Source of the DNA: Clostridium vincentii
GTDB taxonomy: Bacteria; Bacillota; Clostridia; Clostridiales; Clostridiaceae
Reading direction: 5' to 3'
DNA: 63,311 nt
NCBI RefSeq assembly: GCF_002995745.1
Contig: NZ_PVXQ01000021.1
Location: 1-63,311, forward strand
Shown: positions 24,366 through 33,252 of the stretch, piece by piece
Layout of the letters: every line of letters begins with the position of its first letter
Position numbering within the stretch: the stretch's first letter is position 1
Made by a program: the position numbers and the translations under genes
Notes under the pieces: model-generated
What the model saw: the letters and a program-made list of their open reading frames with translations, nothing else
Told to the model about the DNA's origin: nothing
The model's database searches: none

Positions 24366-25997
24366 TTATTTAGATTTTTCAGTTATAGTAGAGTCAATAA
24401 TATCTTTAAAGTCAACATCAAGATCTGAGCTATACGTAGCAATATAGTTTTTGAAATATTCTTTTAATTCACTATCACAAATATAAATATAGGTTCCTCT
24501 TATTCCCCTTGTTAAAATAGTCTTATATATATTTAATATATAATTTTTAAGTTCTTCAGGATCACTAATGGTTCGTTTACCATTCTTATCATAATAATTA
24601 TCACGATTTATTTGTATTTCGCCATTAGTAAAGGTTACTTCATTTCCAATAATTATACCAGCATAGTTAATATCATAACCTTGAGTTGTATGAATACAGC
24701 CTATTTCTTCTAAAGCATTAGGTGAATTGATCCAATCTTTTATTTTAGAATTCCATTTGAATTTAGAGTTTTCAATGATGATATCATATTCACTTGAATT
24801 TTTTTGAGATTTCCATTCCCAAGCATAACCAGCTATCATACGACATAATCCGAATTTTTCATCTTGGTCTTTTATTCTTTTGTGCATTTCATTTATATTA
24901 TTAAATATAAACAATTCATATTCACCAAACTTTTTAGCTTCTTTTTGAGTTTGGTGCAGAATATTCTGTATGTATTCGATATAGTCCTCACCAGCTAAGA
25001 CTCTCATTTGAGATTGTATTATATGCTTTTTAAATTTAATTTTTTCGAACTTTTCAGGCTTTACATCTGAAGGTTTTATTGATTGATTTTTATCATAGCA
25101 TAATATCATATGTTTACATGATAATCTGATCCAATCTAGTTGATCCCCTTCCTTAATATCTAAACCTAGCTTTATGTTGCAGTCATCAAAAGATTTCATA
25201 TTTACAATATTAACTCTTCTATTTAAACGGTGGGCTTCATCAACAATAAGAATATCAAAACTTTTACCAACAACCTCAGATGGACCTAAAACCATATTTG
25301 CTTTTAGACTTTTAACAGTTTTAAAAACTTTTTTTAATGTTGACCTTAATGATGTCATAGGAATAACTAGTCCGATTTTAAGATGTTTAGTTTCTTCCAA
25401 CTCCATTAAATACTTCATTAAATAAATAGCAACAATAGTTTTGCCCGTTCCAGGCTCTCCTTGAATTAAGTGATTACTCTTTTCGGCATTTAGAATACTA
25501 TCCACAATGTCATATACTACTAAAGATTGTTCATTAGTAAGAGCTTTATATGGAGAATATTTAAATAAATCACTATTACGTATTTCAAATAATCCATTAA
25601 TCACAACACCCTTTGCTTTAAGTTCATCCCAGATCAGATCAAATTTTCTTTTATAATTATCTTGATTATAATAGTTATGGTTACTAAGACCACCATTACC
25701 ATTTTGAAGAGCATATTTCCCATCAGCTGACATATGTTCAATTAGGAGAGATTCAATTTCTAACGTTGCAGATTTATTAAAATCGGCGTCTGAAATAATA
25801 TCAATTAAAGTAAGCTTTTTTCTTATATCAATTTTATAATGCTCGTGGCTACGATGATAAACCCTTGTAGACTCTCCAATATAAGCCTCATTATTATCTC
25901 TGAGAATATAAACAACAGGCCAGTTAAGACCATACTTATATTTCTTTATTTCATCTAAAAATTCTTCTTTGTAATCAAAGGTCTTTATTAATCCCAT
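24366..25997 (-). CDS. GIY-YIG nuclease fused to DUF2075 helicase
   Basis: The 543-residue protein begins with a GIY-YIG-like module: WPVVYILRDNNEAYIGES (about residues 25-42) followed by the conserved Arg/His region VYHRSHEH and a downstream Glu. From residue about 150 it is a DUF2075 superfamily 1-like helicase: EQSLVVYDIV, Walker A GEPGTGKT (about 183-190), Walker B ILIVDEAHRLNRR, and the C-terminal TTQGYDINYAGIIIG and RGIRGTYIY motifs. Such fusions are typical of defence islands and of mobile-element neighbourhoods. The substrate is presumably DNA. It is convergent with the small hypothetical gene. Confidence 0.9.
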   Translation of the reverse strand: MGLIKTFDYKEEFLDEIKKYKYGLNWPVVYILRDNNEAYIGESTRVYHRSHEHYKIDIRKKLTLIDIISDADFNKSATLEIESLLIEHMSADGKYALQNGNGGLSNHNYYNQDNYKRKFDLIWDELKAKGVVINGLFEIRNSDLFKYSPYKALTNEQSLVVYDIVDSILNAEKSNHLIQGEPGTGKTIVAIYLMKYLMELEETKHLKIGLVIPMTSLRSTLKKVFKTVKSLKANMVLGPSEVVGKSFDILIVDEAHRLNRRVNIVNMKSFDDCNIKLGLDIKEGDQLDWIRLSCKHMILCYDKNQSIKPSDVKPEKFEKIKFKKHIIQSQMRVLAGEDYIEYIQNILHQTQKEAKKFGEYELFIFNNINEMHKRIKDQDEKFGLCRMIAGYAWEWKSQKNSSEYDIIIENSKFKWNSKIKDWINSPNALEEIGCIHTTQGYDINYAGIIIGNEVTFTNGEIQINRDNYYDKNGKRTISDPEELKNYILNIYKTILTRGIRGTYIYICDSELKEYFKNYIATYSSDLDVDFKDIIDSTITEKSK

Positions 25998-26184
25998 GTT
26001 TCCCCCTAGAAAATTATTTATACCTTCATTATATAACTATTGGGTAAATTTTTCTAATATTAAATATTAAAGGAAAAGTTTAAGTGCATAAATAAAAATA
26101 TGAGAATTATATTATTTTATAAAAAGTAATTAATGAGATATAATTGTATTAATATGATTATTAGATTAGAAAGGGGATAGAACA

Positions 26185-26499
26185 ATGGAGGATATTAAAA
26201 AGAGAATAAGAAAATTTAGAAGTGATAGGGAGTGGGAACAATTCCACACACCGCAGAACTTAGCAAAGGCAATAAGTATTGAGAGTGGTGAGCTTTTAGA
26301 GAATTTCTTGTGGAATAATAATTTTGATAAGGATGCAGTTAGTGAAGAGTTAGCTGATGTGGTTATATATTGCTTATATATGGCTGACTCTTTAGGCGTA
26401 AAGATAGAAGATATAATAAATAATAAAATAGATAAAAATGAGAATAAATATCCAGTTGAAAAGGCAAAAGGTACAAGCAAAAAATATACAGAATTATAG
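26185..26499 (+). CDS. MazG-like nucleotide pyrophosphohydrolase
   Basis: The 104-residue protein is a single all-alpha NTP-pyrophosphohydrolase of the MazG/RS21-C6 type, which hydrolyses (d)NTP to (d)NMP and pyrophosphate. It shows the ExxE pair in ISIESGELLENFLW (about residues 30-43) and the EELADVVIYCLYMAD block (about 54-68) that coordinate magnesium. The N terminus REWEQFHTPQNLAKA is typical. Enzymes of this type act as house-cleaning or phage-related nucleotide filters. An AAAGGGG site precedes ATG 26185. It is monocistronic. Confidence 0.92.
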   Translation: MEDIKKRIRKFRSDREWEQFHTPQNLAKAISIESGELLENFLWNNNFDKDAVSEELADVVIYCLYMADSLGVKIEDIINNKIDKNENKYPVEKAKGTSKKYTEL

Positions 26500-26651
26500 T
26501 TGGATTGATATGATGAACCACACCATAAATAAGGGTTCAATCATCCGGAATTTTCGGATATCTAAAAAAGAAGGTAAGTAACTTTGATATATACAATAAT
26601 AAAATGGCTTTTATTAAATGCTGCTAGTTTTGATTAAAAAGGAGGTTTAGT

Positions 26652-27203
26652 ATGGATTCTAAAGATTTGTTAAATGAATTAGTAGGAAATATATTTTTAC
26701 CAGAAACAGACTTGCCAACTAAATTACCAGATACAGCAGGAGCCTATCTTATATGTGTAAAAGGTGTTGATGTATTACCTTCAAAAATGAAAAAATTAGA
26801 TTATTCACATATTAATGAGTTACCTGTTATTTATGTAGGAATTGCAGGTAGACCAACTTCAAGGGTCAAGAGTCTAAGGAAAAGAGATTATAAAAATCAT
26901 TTTAGTGGAAAAGCTAGAACATCTACATTAAGGAAAAGCTTAGGAGTACTATTTGGTTTTCAAAAAGAGCATGAGAGTGAAGCAAACAACTTGAAATATA
27001 AGTTTATTGCTGAACATGAAGAGAAGCTATCAAATTGGATGAAGAATAATTTAGTAATGCATTTCGTTATAATTGATAATCCTATGGAGTTTGAATTATT
27101 TTTGATTAATACTTATGAACCACCATTAAATTTAAAAGATAATAATAGTAAAAAGAATAGAGCTTTTAGAAAAGATTTAATTCAATTAAGAACTACTAGA
27201 TAG
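26652..27203 (+). CDS. GIY-YIG nuclease family protein
   Basis: The 183-residue protein has GIY-YIG features: AGAYLICVKG (about residues 29-38) as first strand, then INELPVIYVGIAGRPTSRV (about 55-73) as the YIG strand with Arg, and DNPMEFELFLINTYEPPLN with the late Glu. It resembles stand-alone GIY-YIG proteins of unknown target. The ribosome site AAAAAGGAGG precedes ATG 26652. It lies in the nuclease/helicase cluster. The role in DNA cleavage is inferred from the fold only. Confidence 0.8.
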   Translation: MDSKDLLNELVGNIFLPETDLPTKLPDTAGAYLICVKGVDVLPSKMKKLDYSHINELPVIYVGIAGRPTSRVKSLRKRDYKNHFSGKARTSTLRKSLGVLFGFQKEHESEANNLKYKFIAEHEEKLSNWMKNNLVMHFVIIDNPMEFELFLINTYEPPLNLKDNNSKKNRAFRKDLIQLRTTR

Positions 27204-27356
27204 TGGTAGGCTATTAGTACAATGAAACCATAAGAGCTGTGGACAGAGTAATCCTGTTTAACTGCCCATCATTAGTGTCGTTTAAGATTGTATGAACATA
27301 GTGAACTTGTTAAGAGAAGCTATAAAATATTAGTGCAGTTAAGGAGAATTCACAAC

Positions 27357-28115
27357 ATGCCCACAATAATTGAATTACTAAAAAACTTCTGGTACATAAT
27401 CCTCATAATGATAGTAATTGCCATATTAGACATCTTCAAGCCTAAAATTAAGGGTGTTTTAGGTGAGAAATCTGTAGCACTTATATTATCAGGTCTTGAT
27501 AATACAAACTATAAGGTAATAAACAATATAATGCTACAAGTGGGTAATAGAACTACCCAGATAGACCATATCATAGTATCTAACTTTGGTATTTTTGTTA
27601 TAGAAACTAAAAATTATAAAGGCTGGATTACTGGAAATGACTATGATGATTATTGGAGACAGACAATTTATAAGCGTAAAGAAAAGCTGTATAATCCAAT
27701 AAAACAGAATTATGGGCATATCCAAGCTTTAAAAGAAGTTTTAAGGGATATACCAGATATAAATTATATTTCCATAGTAGCGTTTACTACAAATGCTGAT
27801 TTGAAAGTTACAGTTAAAACAGATGTAGTTTATACTATCAATCTACTTAAGACAATTAGGAATTACAATAGTAAAACAATAAATAATTTAGGAAAAGAAC
27901 AAATATATAGAAAACTAATTTCTTTAAATGTTGATAGTAAAGATACAAGGAAATCTCATGTGGAAGCAATTCACAAGAATGTATCTGAAAAGAATAATAA
28001 AATAAAAGGTAATATTTGTCCAAGATGTGGAGGCCAAATACTATTAAGGAAGGGGAAGTATGGCCAATTTAAAGGCTGTAGTAATTTTCCGAAGTGCCGA
28101 TTTACAATAAAATGA
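27357..28115 (+). CDS. Membrane-anchored NERD nuclease with topoisomerase-type zinc finger
   Basis: From the ATG at 27357 (AAGGAG site 11 bases upstream) the 252-residue protein has an N-terminal membrane helix (FWYIILIMIVIAILDIF). It is followed by a NERD domain, GEKSVALILSGL ... TQIDHIIVSNFGIFVIETKN, whose Asp and ETK residues form the nuclease-like active site. The C terminus, CPRCGGQILLRKGKYGQF and CSNFPKCRF, is a zinc finger of the topoisomerase I C4 type. NERD proteins are predicted nucleases acting in DNA processing. A start 23 codons further upstream is open but has no ribosome site. Confidence 0.9.
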   Translation: MPTIIELLKNFWYIILIMIVIAILDIFKPKIKGVLGEKSVALILSGLDNTNYKVINNIMLQVGNRTTQIDHIIVSNFGIFVIETKNYKGWITGNDYDDYWRQTIYKRKEKLYNPIKQNYGHIQALKEVLRDIPDINYISIVAFTTNADLKVTVKTDVVYTINLLKTIRNYNSKTINNLGKEQIYRKLISLNVDSKDTRKSHVEAIHKNVSEKNNKIKGNICPRCGGQILLRKGKYGQFKGCSNFPKCRFTIK

Positions 28116-28230
28116 TGTATTAGAATTGTTAATAAACAACGTAATTATGCAAGATTGTAAATGGTGTGGTAAAATATAAAACAACTAATGAAAAAACATA
28201 ATATATAGGATTAGAGAAAAGAGGTAGAAG

Positions 28231-29358
28231 ATGAAGGATTTAATAAATGATGAATATACTAAATTGAGAAAAGAGATAATGATTTTTGCACAGCCGGTGG
28301 AAGAGATTAGATTATGCTTGAGTTTTTATACAAAGCCACAATTATCTGATATTGCCATTCGTTATGGAATTACAAATACAAGGGCAAAGAAGGCTATTGT
28401 AATTGACACTTTGGCAGATGCCATCGTAGAATTGTTATGTAATGACTTAAAGTATGAAAATATTGATGAAATTAAAAGGTTGTATACATTTTGTACAAAT
28501 AAGGTGAAAACCGATGATATAGACACCGTTACGGATATGCTTAAGTATCGATATAAAGGATGGATGTATTTATTTACAACAAAGGGTAAGAAAGAATTCA
28601 ATATAGTAGTTCCGGATGAAATACGAGTACATTTAGCAGAGCTCTTAGAAGACGAAGAAAAAATGAATGTGAATGCAAAATATCAGGAAATGTTAAAATA
28701 TTCGAAAAGTTTAAATAACTTATATGGAGTTTATCAAAGGGAGCAGTTCCTAACAGTTTGGAATAAGTATCATGAGGAAGCACTGAATGTTTCAGAACTA
28801 GAAGACTTTTTAGTAGAAGCACAAGATCGTCTTGGGTTCTTTTTTACAGAAGGAGAATACTTGATAGATGGAGGCTTTTCTGATAACAGTGAGTATGAAA
28901 ACTTACTAGATGAGGCGAAGAATAAGCCATATTACATGCCTGAAAAATCAGAAATAGATATGTATGAAAATGAAATAGTTGATGTTAACTCTGATTATTA
29001 TAAGGCGGTAAAACAATACTTGAGGAAGAAAATTAAAGATGATGTAGATCTTGATGATATTCTTTTTGAAATGGAAACTGTTTGTGTATTTGAAGCTAGT
29101 ACAAGTGAAATTATGAACTTGATTGATGAGTTTGGAGTTACCTTCCATGATCTGAAGGATGGGAATAATTTTATGAAATTGTATGTTGCTTGGCATAATC
29201 ATACAAGGGTATGGTCAAATAGAGGATATACGCCAGCAGAACTAAGTGATTTATTAAAAAATGAATCCGGTGTACAGGTTAGTCAGACTAAAGTTGGAAG
29301 AAATGACCCATGTCCATGTGGAAGTGGAAAGAAATATAAAAAATGTTGTGGTAAATAA
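28231..29358 (+). CDS. SEC-C motif protein
   Basis: A 375-residue protein ending in a canonical SEC-C zinc motif, [20 protein letters not shown], as in the SecA tail and many accessory proteins. The N-terminal 110 residues contain a Rho-N/SAP-like helical block ([19 protein letters not shown]), which is often nucleic-acid binding. The middle is helical and acidic and I do not recognise it. AGAGG precedes ATG 28231. A perfect terminator follows, so it ends the island on the right side. It is not SecA. Confidence 0.85.
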   Translation: MKDLINDEYTKLRKEIMIFAQPVEEIRLCLSFYTKPQLSDIAIRYGITNTRAKKAIVIDTLADAIVELLCNDLKYENIDEIKRLYTFCTNKVKTDDIDTVTDMLKYRYKGWMYLFTTKGKKEFNIVVPDEIRVHLAELLEDEEKMNVNAKYQEMLKYSKSLNNLYGVYQREQFLTVWNKYHEEALNVSELEDFLVEAQDRLGFFFTEGEYLIDGGFSDNSEYENLLDEAKNKPYYMPEKSEIDMYENEIVDVNSDYYKAVKQYLRKKIKDDVDLDDILFEMETVCVFEASTSEIMNLIDEFGVTFHDLKDGNNFMKLYVAWHNHTRVWSNRGYTPAELSDLLKNESGVQVSQTKVGRNDPCPCGSGKKYKKCCGK

Positions 29359-29382
29359 TATAAATACATATATAAATGTACC

Positions 29383-29414
29383 AAACACCAGAGATTTTCT
29401 CTGGTGTTTTTTTT
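29383..29414 (+). terminator. Rho-independent terminator after the SEC-C gene
   Basis: AAACACCAGAGA (29383-29394) and TCTCTGGTGTTT (29398-29409) pair perfectly over 12 bp around a tiny loop, followed by TTTTT. Confidence 0.93.
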
Positions 29415-29493
29415 GCATAGAAGGGACTGCATTATCTTCGATTCAGTTAAGGTTTATTATATTTAGTTCAAAAGAGGCAAGAAGAATAGAAGA

Positions 29494-29613
29494 TATCTTG
29501 AAAAGAAGATAAGATGATATCTTGAAAAGAAGATAAGAAGGTATCTTGAAAAGAAGATAAGAAGGTATCTTGAAAAGAAGATAAGATGATATCTTGATAA
29601 CAAGATAAGAAGA
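29494..29613 (+). repeat. Five tandem copies of a 24-bp unit with internal hairpin
   Basis: Copies of TATCTTGAAAAGAAGATAAG plus four bases start at 29494, 29518, 29542, 29566 and 29590, exactly 24 bases apart. The fifth copy is diverged. Each unit contains TATCTT and AAGATA around GAAAAG, so each can fold as a small hairpin. The long minus-strand frames across it (repeated LLIFFSRY) are by-products of the repeat. Units are too short and spacer-free to be CRISPR. Confidence 0.92.
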
Positions 29614-29627
29614 TAAGAAGATATAGG

Positions 29628-29645
29628 AAACTTCAGGCTTTGTGA
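29628..29645 (+). repeat. Repeat tail, copy 2
   Basis: AAACTTCAGGCTTTGTGA matches the tail behind the other tandem array (5024-5041) in 17 of 18 bases, at a similar distance from the array end. Confidence 0.6.
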
Positions 29646-29677
29646 TTTTAAAGTAGCAAAAAATATCTCCAGGGCAT

Positions 29678-29806
29678 ATGAACATTGGCAGTGATATAAC
29701 TGCTTATAGGATGACAATTGATTCTATTGGCGATATATCAGAGCTAATAGGAAGTATCGATGCAAACTTGACTAATGTCACAATATTAGAGAATATCAAG
29801 CAATAA
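29678..29806 (+). pseudogene. Short coding-like remnant, 42 codons
   Basis: An open stretch reads MNIGSDITAYRMTIDSIGDI then SELIGSIDANLTNVTILENIK before TAA. Composition is protein-like, but no strong ribosome site precedes it and a TAG lies just upstream in frame. It is probably the C terminus of a lost gene, next to the tandem repeat. I do not recognise the family. Confidence 0.35.
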
Positions 29807-29810
29807 AAAT

Positions 29811-29841
29811 TTGACTTAGTGTTAACTCTAAGGGATATAAT
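29811..29841 (+). promoter_or_regulatory. MerR-type promoter of the DUF362 gene
   Basis: TTGACT (29811-29816) and TATAAT (29836-29841) are separated by 19 bases, the long spacing that MerR-family activators correct. The spacer holds the near-palindrome CTTAGTGTTAACTCTAAG. The same arrangement precedes the aldo/keto reductase at 56070-56100. Confidence 0.75.
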
Positions 29842-29892
29842 TAAATTAAATAGATTTTAATTAATTTATAAAGATCTTGGAGGTATTTTAAT

Positions 29893-30999
29893 ATGGAAAA
29901 ATCAAAGGTGTATTTTACTAGTATGAAAACAACATCTAAGGAAAATTTGTTGCAGAAATTAAGACGTCTAATTAAAACAGCAGGAATTAGTGAAATTGAT
30001 TTCGAAAAAAAATATGCAGCTATTAAGATTCATTTTGGTGAACCTGGAAACTTAGCTTTTTTGCGTCCGAATTTTGCTAAAGTGACAGCAGATATTGTTA
30101 AGGAATTAGGTGGTAAACCATTCTTAACTGATTGCAACACTTTATATGTAGGTGGAAGAAAAAATGCCATTGATCATATGGATTCTGCTTATGAAAATGG
30201 ATATAGCCCCTTTTCAACAGGTTGTCAAATAATAATTGGAGATGGACTTAAAGGAACTGATGAAGTTCTAGTTCCAGTTGTTGGTGGAGAATATGTAAAA
30301 GAAGCAAAAATAGGTCATGCTATTATGGATGCAGATGTGTTTATTACTATGAATCATTTCAAAGGTCACGAATTGACTGGTTTTGGTGGTGCATTAAAAA
30401 ACATAGGTATGGGTTGTGGCTCACGTGCAGGAAAGATGGAGATGCACAGTAGTGGAAAACCTAATATTTCACAGGACAAATGTGTTGGCTGTGGCATGTG
30501 TGCTAAAACTTGCGCACATAGTGCAATTACAATAACAGATAAAAAGGCTTCCATCAACCACGACAAATGTGTTGGTTGCGGACGTTGCATAGGTGTTTGC
30601 CCAATGGATGCTGTTAAGGCTGCTTCAGATGAGTCTAATGATATATTGAACAAAAAAATTGCGGAATATTCATGGGCTGTATTAAATGGACGTCCAAACT
30701 TCCATATTAGTTTAGTAATTGATGTATCCCCATATTGTGATTGTCATCCGGAAAATGATGTGCCTATTGTACCTGATGTTGGTATGTTTGCATCTTTTGA
30801 CCCGGTTGCACTTGATGTTGCTTGTGCAGATGCAGTAAACAAACAGCCTGTAATTAAAGGAAGTCTTCTTGATGCGCATGGATGTAAACATAATGATCAT
30901 TTTACAGATGTTAGCCCTGAGACAGATTGGAAAGTTGCAATTGACTATGCTGTAAAGATAGGCCTTGGTAGCAAGGAATATGAGTTAATTACAATTTAG
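29893..30999 (+). CDS. DUF362 protein with ferredoxin-type 4Fe-4S domain
   Basis: The 368-residue cytoplasmic protein has a DUF362 domain (KIHFGEPGNLAFLRPNF, FLTDCNTLYVGGRKNAIDH, HFKGHELTGFGGALKNIGMG). Two 4Fe-4S ferredoxin clusters, CVGCGMCAKTC (about residues 197-207) and CVGCGRCIGVC (about 226-236), are inserted in it. The reaction is unknown; members are thought to be redox or Fe-S centre proteins. It is a single gene behind a MerR-type promoter, so it is likely induced by a redox or electrophile signal. TTGGAGG precedes ATG 29893. Confidence 0.92.
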   Translation: MEKSKVYFTSMKTTSKENLLQKLRRLIKTAGISEIDFEKKYAAIKIHFGEPGNLAFLRPNFAKVTADIVKELGGKPFLTDCNTLYVGGRKNAIDHMDSAYENGYSPFSTGCQIIIGDGLKGTDEVLVPVVGGEYVKEAKIGHAIMDADVFITMNHFKGHELTGFGGALKNIGMGCGSRAGKMEMHSSGKPNISQDKCVGCGMCAKTCAHSAITITDKKASINHDKCVGCGRCIGVCPMDAVKAASDESNDILNKKIAEYSWAVLNGRPNFHISLVIDVSPYCDCHPENDVPIVPDVGMFASFDPVALDVACADAVNKQPVIKGSLLDAHGCKHNDHFTDVSPETDWKVAIDYAVKIGLGSKEYELITI

Positions 31000-31052
31000 T
31001 CTGGATATTTATTCATTAGAATAGGTAAACTATTCTTTGTGGTATATAACAT

Positions 31053-31099
31053 ATAATAAAGTATGCCCCCCTTAAAGAAAGGGGGGCATACTTTATTAT
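31053..31099. terminator. Long perfect inverted repeat, probable terminator
   Basis: ATAATAAAGTATGCCCCCC (31053-31071) and GGGGGGCATACTTTATTAT (31081-31099) pair over 19 bp around TTAAAGAAA. There is no T-run after the stem; the A-rich and T-rich stem ends serve that role on both strands. Confidence 0.75.
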
Positions 31100-31266
31100 G
31101 GTTAGACGCGATTGTTGCTTTTACATTTACTCAAGATATATAATCTTTAGAATAAAATTCAGATAAGTGACAATAGTAAAGACAGGGCTATCAAATGGCG
31201 GCGATGAATAAGAATATATGTTATTATAGTAATTAATCAAAATTTATTTTATAGAGGTGATTTAAT

Positions 31267-31917
31267 TTGAAAAAAGTTATTAAAATATTATTAGGCCTTG
31301 TGGCGGTAGTTGCCATAGCGGTTATTGTATACATGGTTATTCTGTTTCCAGTACATGAATACAAAGAAGATACAGCTCAAACAGAATCCTTTGATGTGAA
31401 TGATATGCTATTAAAATCCATGCCAAAGAATTTCTCTCTTGAGAATAAAAAAATTCAAACAACACTTAGTTTAACAGAAGATGAATTAAAAAGTTTGATT
31501 TTACCAGAAATCAAGAAGATGGGAAATGTAGATGATGCAGATATAATTATTGGGAGTAATACGATAGAAATATATGCTACTCAAAAAGTATTGAAATACT
31601 TTCCTACTGAAATAAGTTTGTTATTGAAGTCAGAAATGGAAGATGGCAAATCAAAACTTGTTTTAAATGATGCTAAGCTTGGAAAAATTGATTTAGATAA
31701 AGAAAGTATTTTAAATAAAGTTAAAGATAATAAGATTATGTTTTTTGATGTTCAGCCCTCAGATAATGAGATTATATTAGAGGATGAGGATCTAAAGGAT
31801 TTAATTACAGTAACTGCAATTAGACTTGAAGATAAAAAAGCATCTGTTGATATTGAAGTAGAGTTAAATAGTATGGAAGATTTAATGAGGTTAATGAATT
31901 TAGTATCTGAGAAATAG
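31267..31917 (+). CDS. Membrane-anchored extracytoplasmic protein, DUF2140-like
   Basis: An N-terminal membrane helix (IKILLGLVAVVAIAVIVYMVIL) anchors a 190-residue extracellular domain of beta-rich and charged segments. The pattern of an N-terminal TM followed by LSLTEDELKSLI and a late KLGKIDLDKESIL recalls the YpmS/DUF2140 family, but similarity is weak. Start is TTG 31267 behind GAGGTG. Flanked by hairpins, it is a single-gene transcript. Confidence 0.65.
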   Translation: MKKVIKILLGLVAVVAIAVIVYMVILFPVHEYKEDTAQTESFDVNDMLLKSMPKNFSLENKKIQTTLSLTEDELKSLILPEIKKMGNVDDADIIIGSNTIEIYATQKVLKYFPTEISLLLKSEMEDGKSKLVLNDAKLGKIDLDKESILNKVKDNKIMFFDVQPSDNEIILEDEDLKDLITVTAIRLEDKKASVDIEVELNSMEDLMRLMNLVSEK

Positions 31918-32028
31918 AAGTGGGGTAGATCTTAAAAATCATACTTCCCTAAAAAACAATTAGCAAGTTAAGTCGGCCTATGGATTCCAGATACTATGGG
32001 GTTTTTATAATATCTTTTTTTTAGGAAA

Positions 32029-32064
32029 GGAAGCTACAATATTTGTAGCTTCCACATTTTTTTG
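32029..32064 (+). terminator. Rho-independent terminator
   Basis: GGAAGCTACAA and TTGTAGCTTCC form an 11-bp stem around a three-base loop, followed by ACA and a run of eight T. Confidence 0.9.
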
Positions 32065-32089
32065 TTCAAATAAACATATGATATATATA

Positions 32090-32118
32090 TTGACAAAATT
32101 ATAGTTGCCATTTATAAT
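32090..32118 (+). promoter_or_regulatory. Sigma-A promoter of the FTR1 gene
   Basis: Perfect consensus TTGACA (32090-32095) and TATAAT (32113-32118) with a 17-base spacer, 50 bases upstream of the start codon. Confidence 0.9.
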
Positions 32119-32122
32119 GAAC

Positions 32123-32137
32123 TGATAACAATAATCA
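32123..32137 (+). promoter_or_regulatory. Probable Fur box
   Basis: TGATAACAATAATCA matches the 7-1-7 Fur consensus (TGATAAT, any base, ATTATCA) at 12 of 14 positions. It sits just downstream of the -10 box, where bound Fur would block initiation. It fits an iron-transport gene. Confidence 0.6.
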
Positions 32138-32167
32138 ATAGCATACAAAAGAAGGAGCACAATATTT

Positions 32168-32983
32168 ATGGAAAATTTTTTACCAGGACTAATTATGGGA
32201 TTTAGGGAAGGCCTTGAAGCTTTCTTGATTGTAGTAATTATACTTCAATATTTGAAAAAGAGTAGCAATACTAGTTTTAGAAAAAATGCTTTTTCAGGAG
32301 CTTTATTAGGAATTTTTGCTTCACTAGGAATTGGCGGCATTTTATTTTTAATATCAAAATCTGTTAATAAAATGGATGAAGTATCTAAGCTATGGGAAAG
32401 TTCAGCAAGTATTATCGCACTAATATTAATAACTAGTTTTATCTACTGGATGATAAAACATGGAAGAAATATGGTTACGGAAGTTCAAAATCAAGTTAAA
32501 TCTAACCTTTCAGCAATAGGGATCTTTAGTATTACCTTCCTTATGGTTGCTCGTGAAGGTGCTGAAATTGCTATATTTGTTTTTGCTGGTAAATATACTT
32601 TACTATCAATACTTACAGGTATTTCTGCAGCATTACTTTTCTCCATATTAATTTATTTTTCTTTAATAAAGGTAAATTTAAAGATATTATTTAATATAAC
32701 TTTAGTATATTTAATCTTACAAGCTGGATTTTTGCTAGGTTACGGCATTCATGAAGGATTGTCTGCCTTAAGTTCCCTAAATATTATTGAAAGTACAAAT
32801 CCTATATTTACTAAAGCTTTCGACGTTTCAGAAACTATATTCTACCACAAAGAAGGTATAATAGGACTTCCACTTTACGTTTTATTTGGTTGGTATTCAA
32901 AACCGGAAATAATACAATTTGTTGTTCAATATGTTTACACCTTCTTCATGTTTTTTGTTTGGCATAAAGAATTAAAAAAATAG
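32168..32983 (+). CDS. FTR1 family high-affinity iron permease
   Basis: The 271-residue protein has seven predicted membrane helices and both REGxE iron motifs of the OFeT/FTR1 family: FREGLEAFL (Arg13, Glu14, Glu17) and AREGAEIAIF (Arg129, Glu130, Glu133). It moves iron across the membrane. No EfeO or EfeB partner is adjacent, so it works alone or with distant partners. GAAGGAG precedes ATG 32168. A consensus promoter with a Fur-like box directly upstream predicts induction at low iron. Confidence 0.93.
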   Translation: MENFLPGLIMGFREGLEAFLIVVIILQYLKKSSNTSFRKNAFSGALLGIFASLGIGGILFLISKSVNKMDEVSKLWESSASIIALILITSFIYWMIKHGRNMVTEVQNQVKSNLSAIGIFSITFLMVAREGAEIAIFVFAGKYTLLSILTGISAALLFSILIYFSLIKVNLKILFNITLVYLILQAGFLLGYGIHEGLSALSSLNIIESTNPIFTKAFDVSETIFYHKEGIIGLPLYVLFGWYSKPEIIQFVVQYVYTFFMFFVWHKELKK

Positions 32984-33034
32984 TAATAAATATTAAGTGC
33001 CACTAGAGGGAGCTTAATATTTCAGGTTGTAGAC

Positions 33035-33073
33035 AAAGCCAGTATAATTTTTAATTATACTGGTTTTCTTTAT
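33035..33073 (+). terminator. Rho-independent terminator after FTR1
   Basis: CCAGTATAATT and AATTATACTGG pair perfectly around TTTT, followed by TTTTCTTT. A second weaker inverted repeat (AATATTAAG, CTTAATATT) lies just before it at 32987-33022. Confidence 0.85.
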
Positions 33074-33252
33074 ACCTAGTTATTTATATAATATAAGCAG
33101 TGTGTATGGTTTTAAGACAGTTCAGCAAAATTGATTGTACTAATTGCCTTTGTTTGGATTTATATTATACATATAGCAAGCAATTAACTTGTTAAATAAA
33201 AATTTCTGTAGGTTCATAGCTTATGGTATATTTTCAAATGGAGGCTTTAAAA

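Noticed and set aside
29494..29613. Possible CRISPR array
   Set aside because: Units are directly adjacent without spacers, and no cas genes are near.
29443..29717. Minus-strand open frames of 80-84 codons with repeated LLIFFSRY
   Set aside because: They are produced by the 24-bp tandem repeat read in frames divisible by three; no start or ribosome site and not conserved in composition.
31053..31099. Inverted repeat as insertion-sequence end
   Set aside because: No transposase, no direct repeat; position behind a gene fits a terminator.
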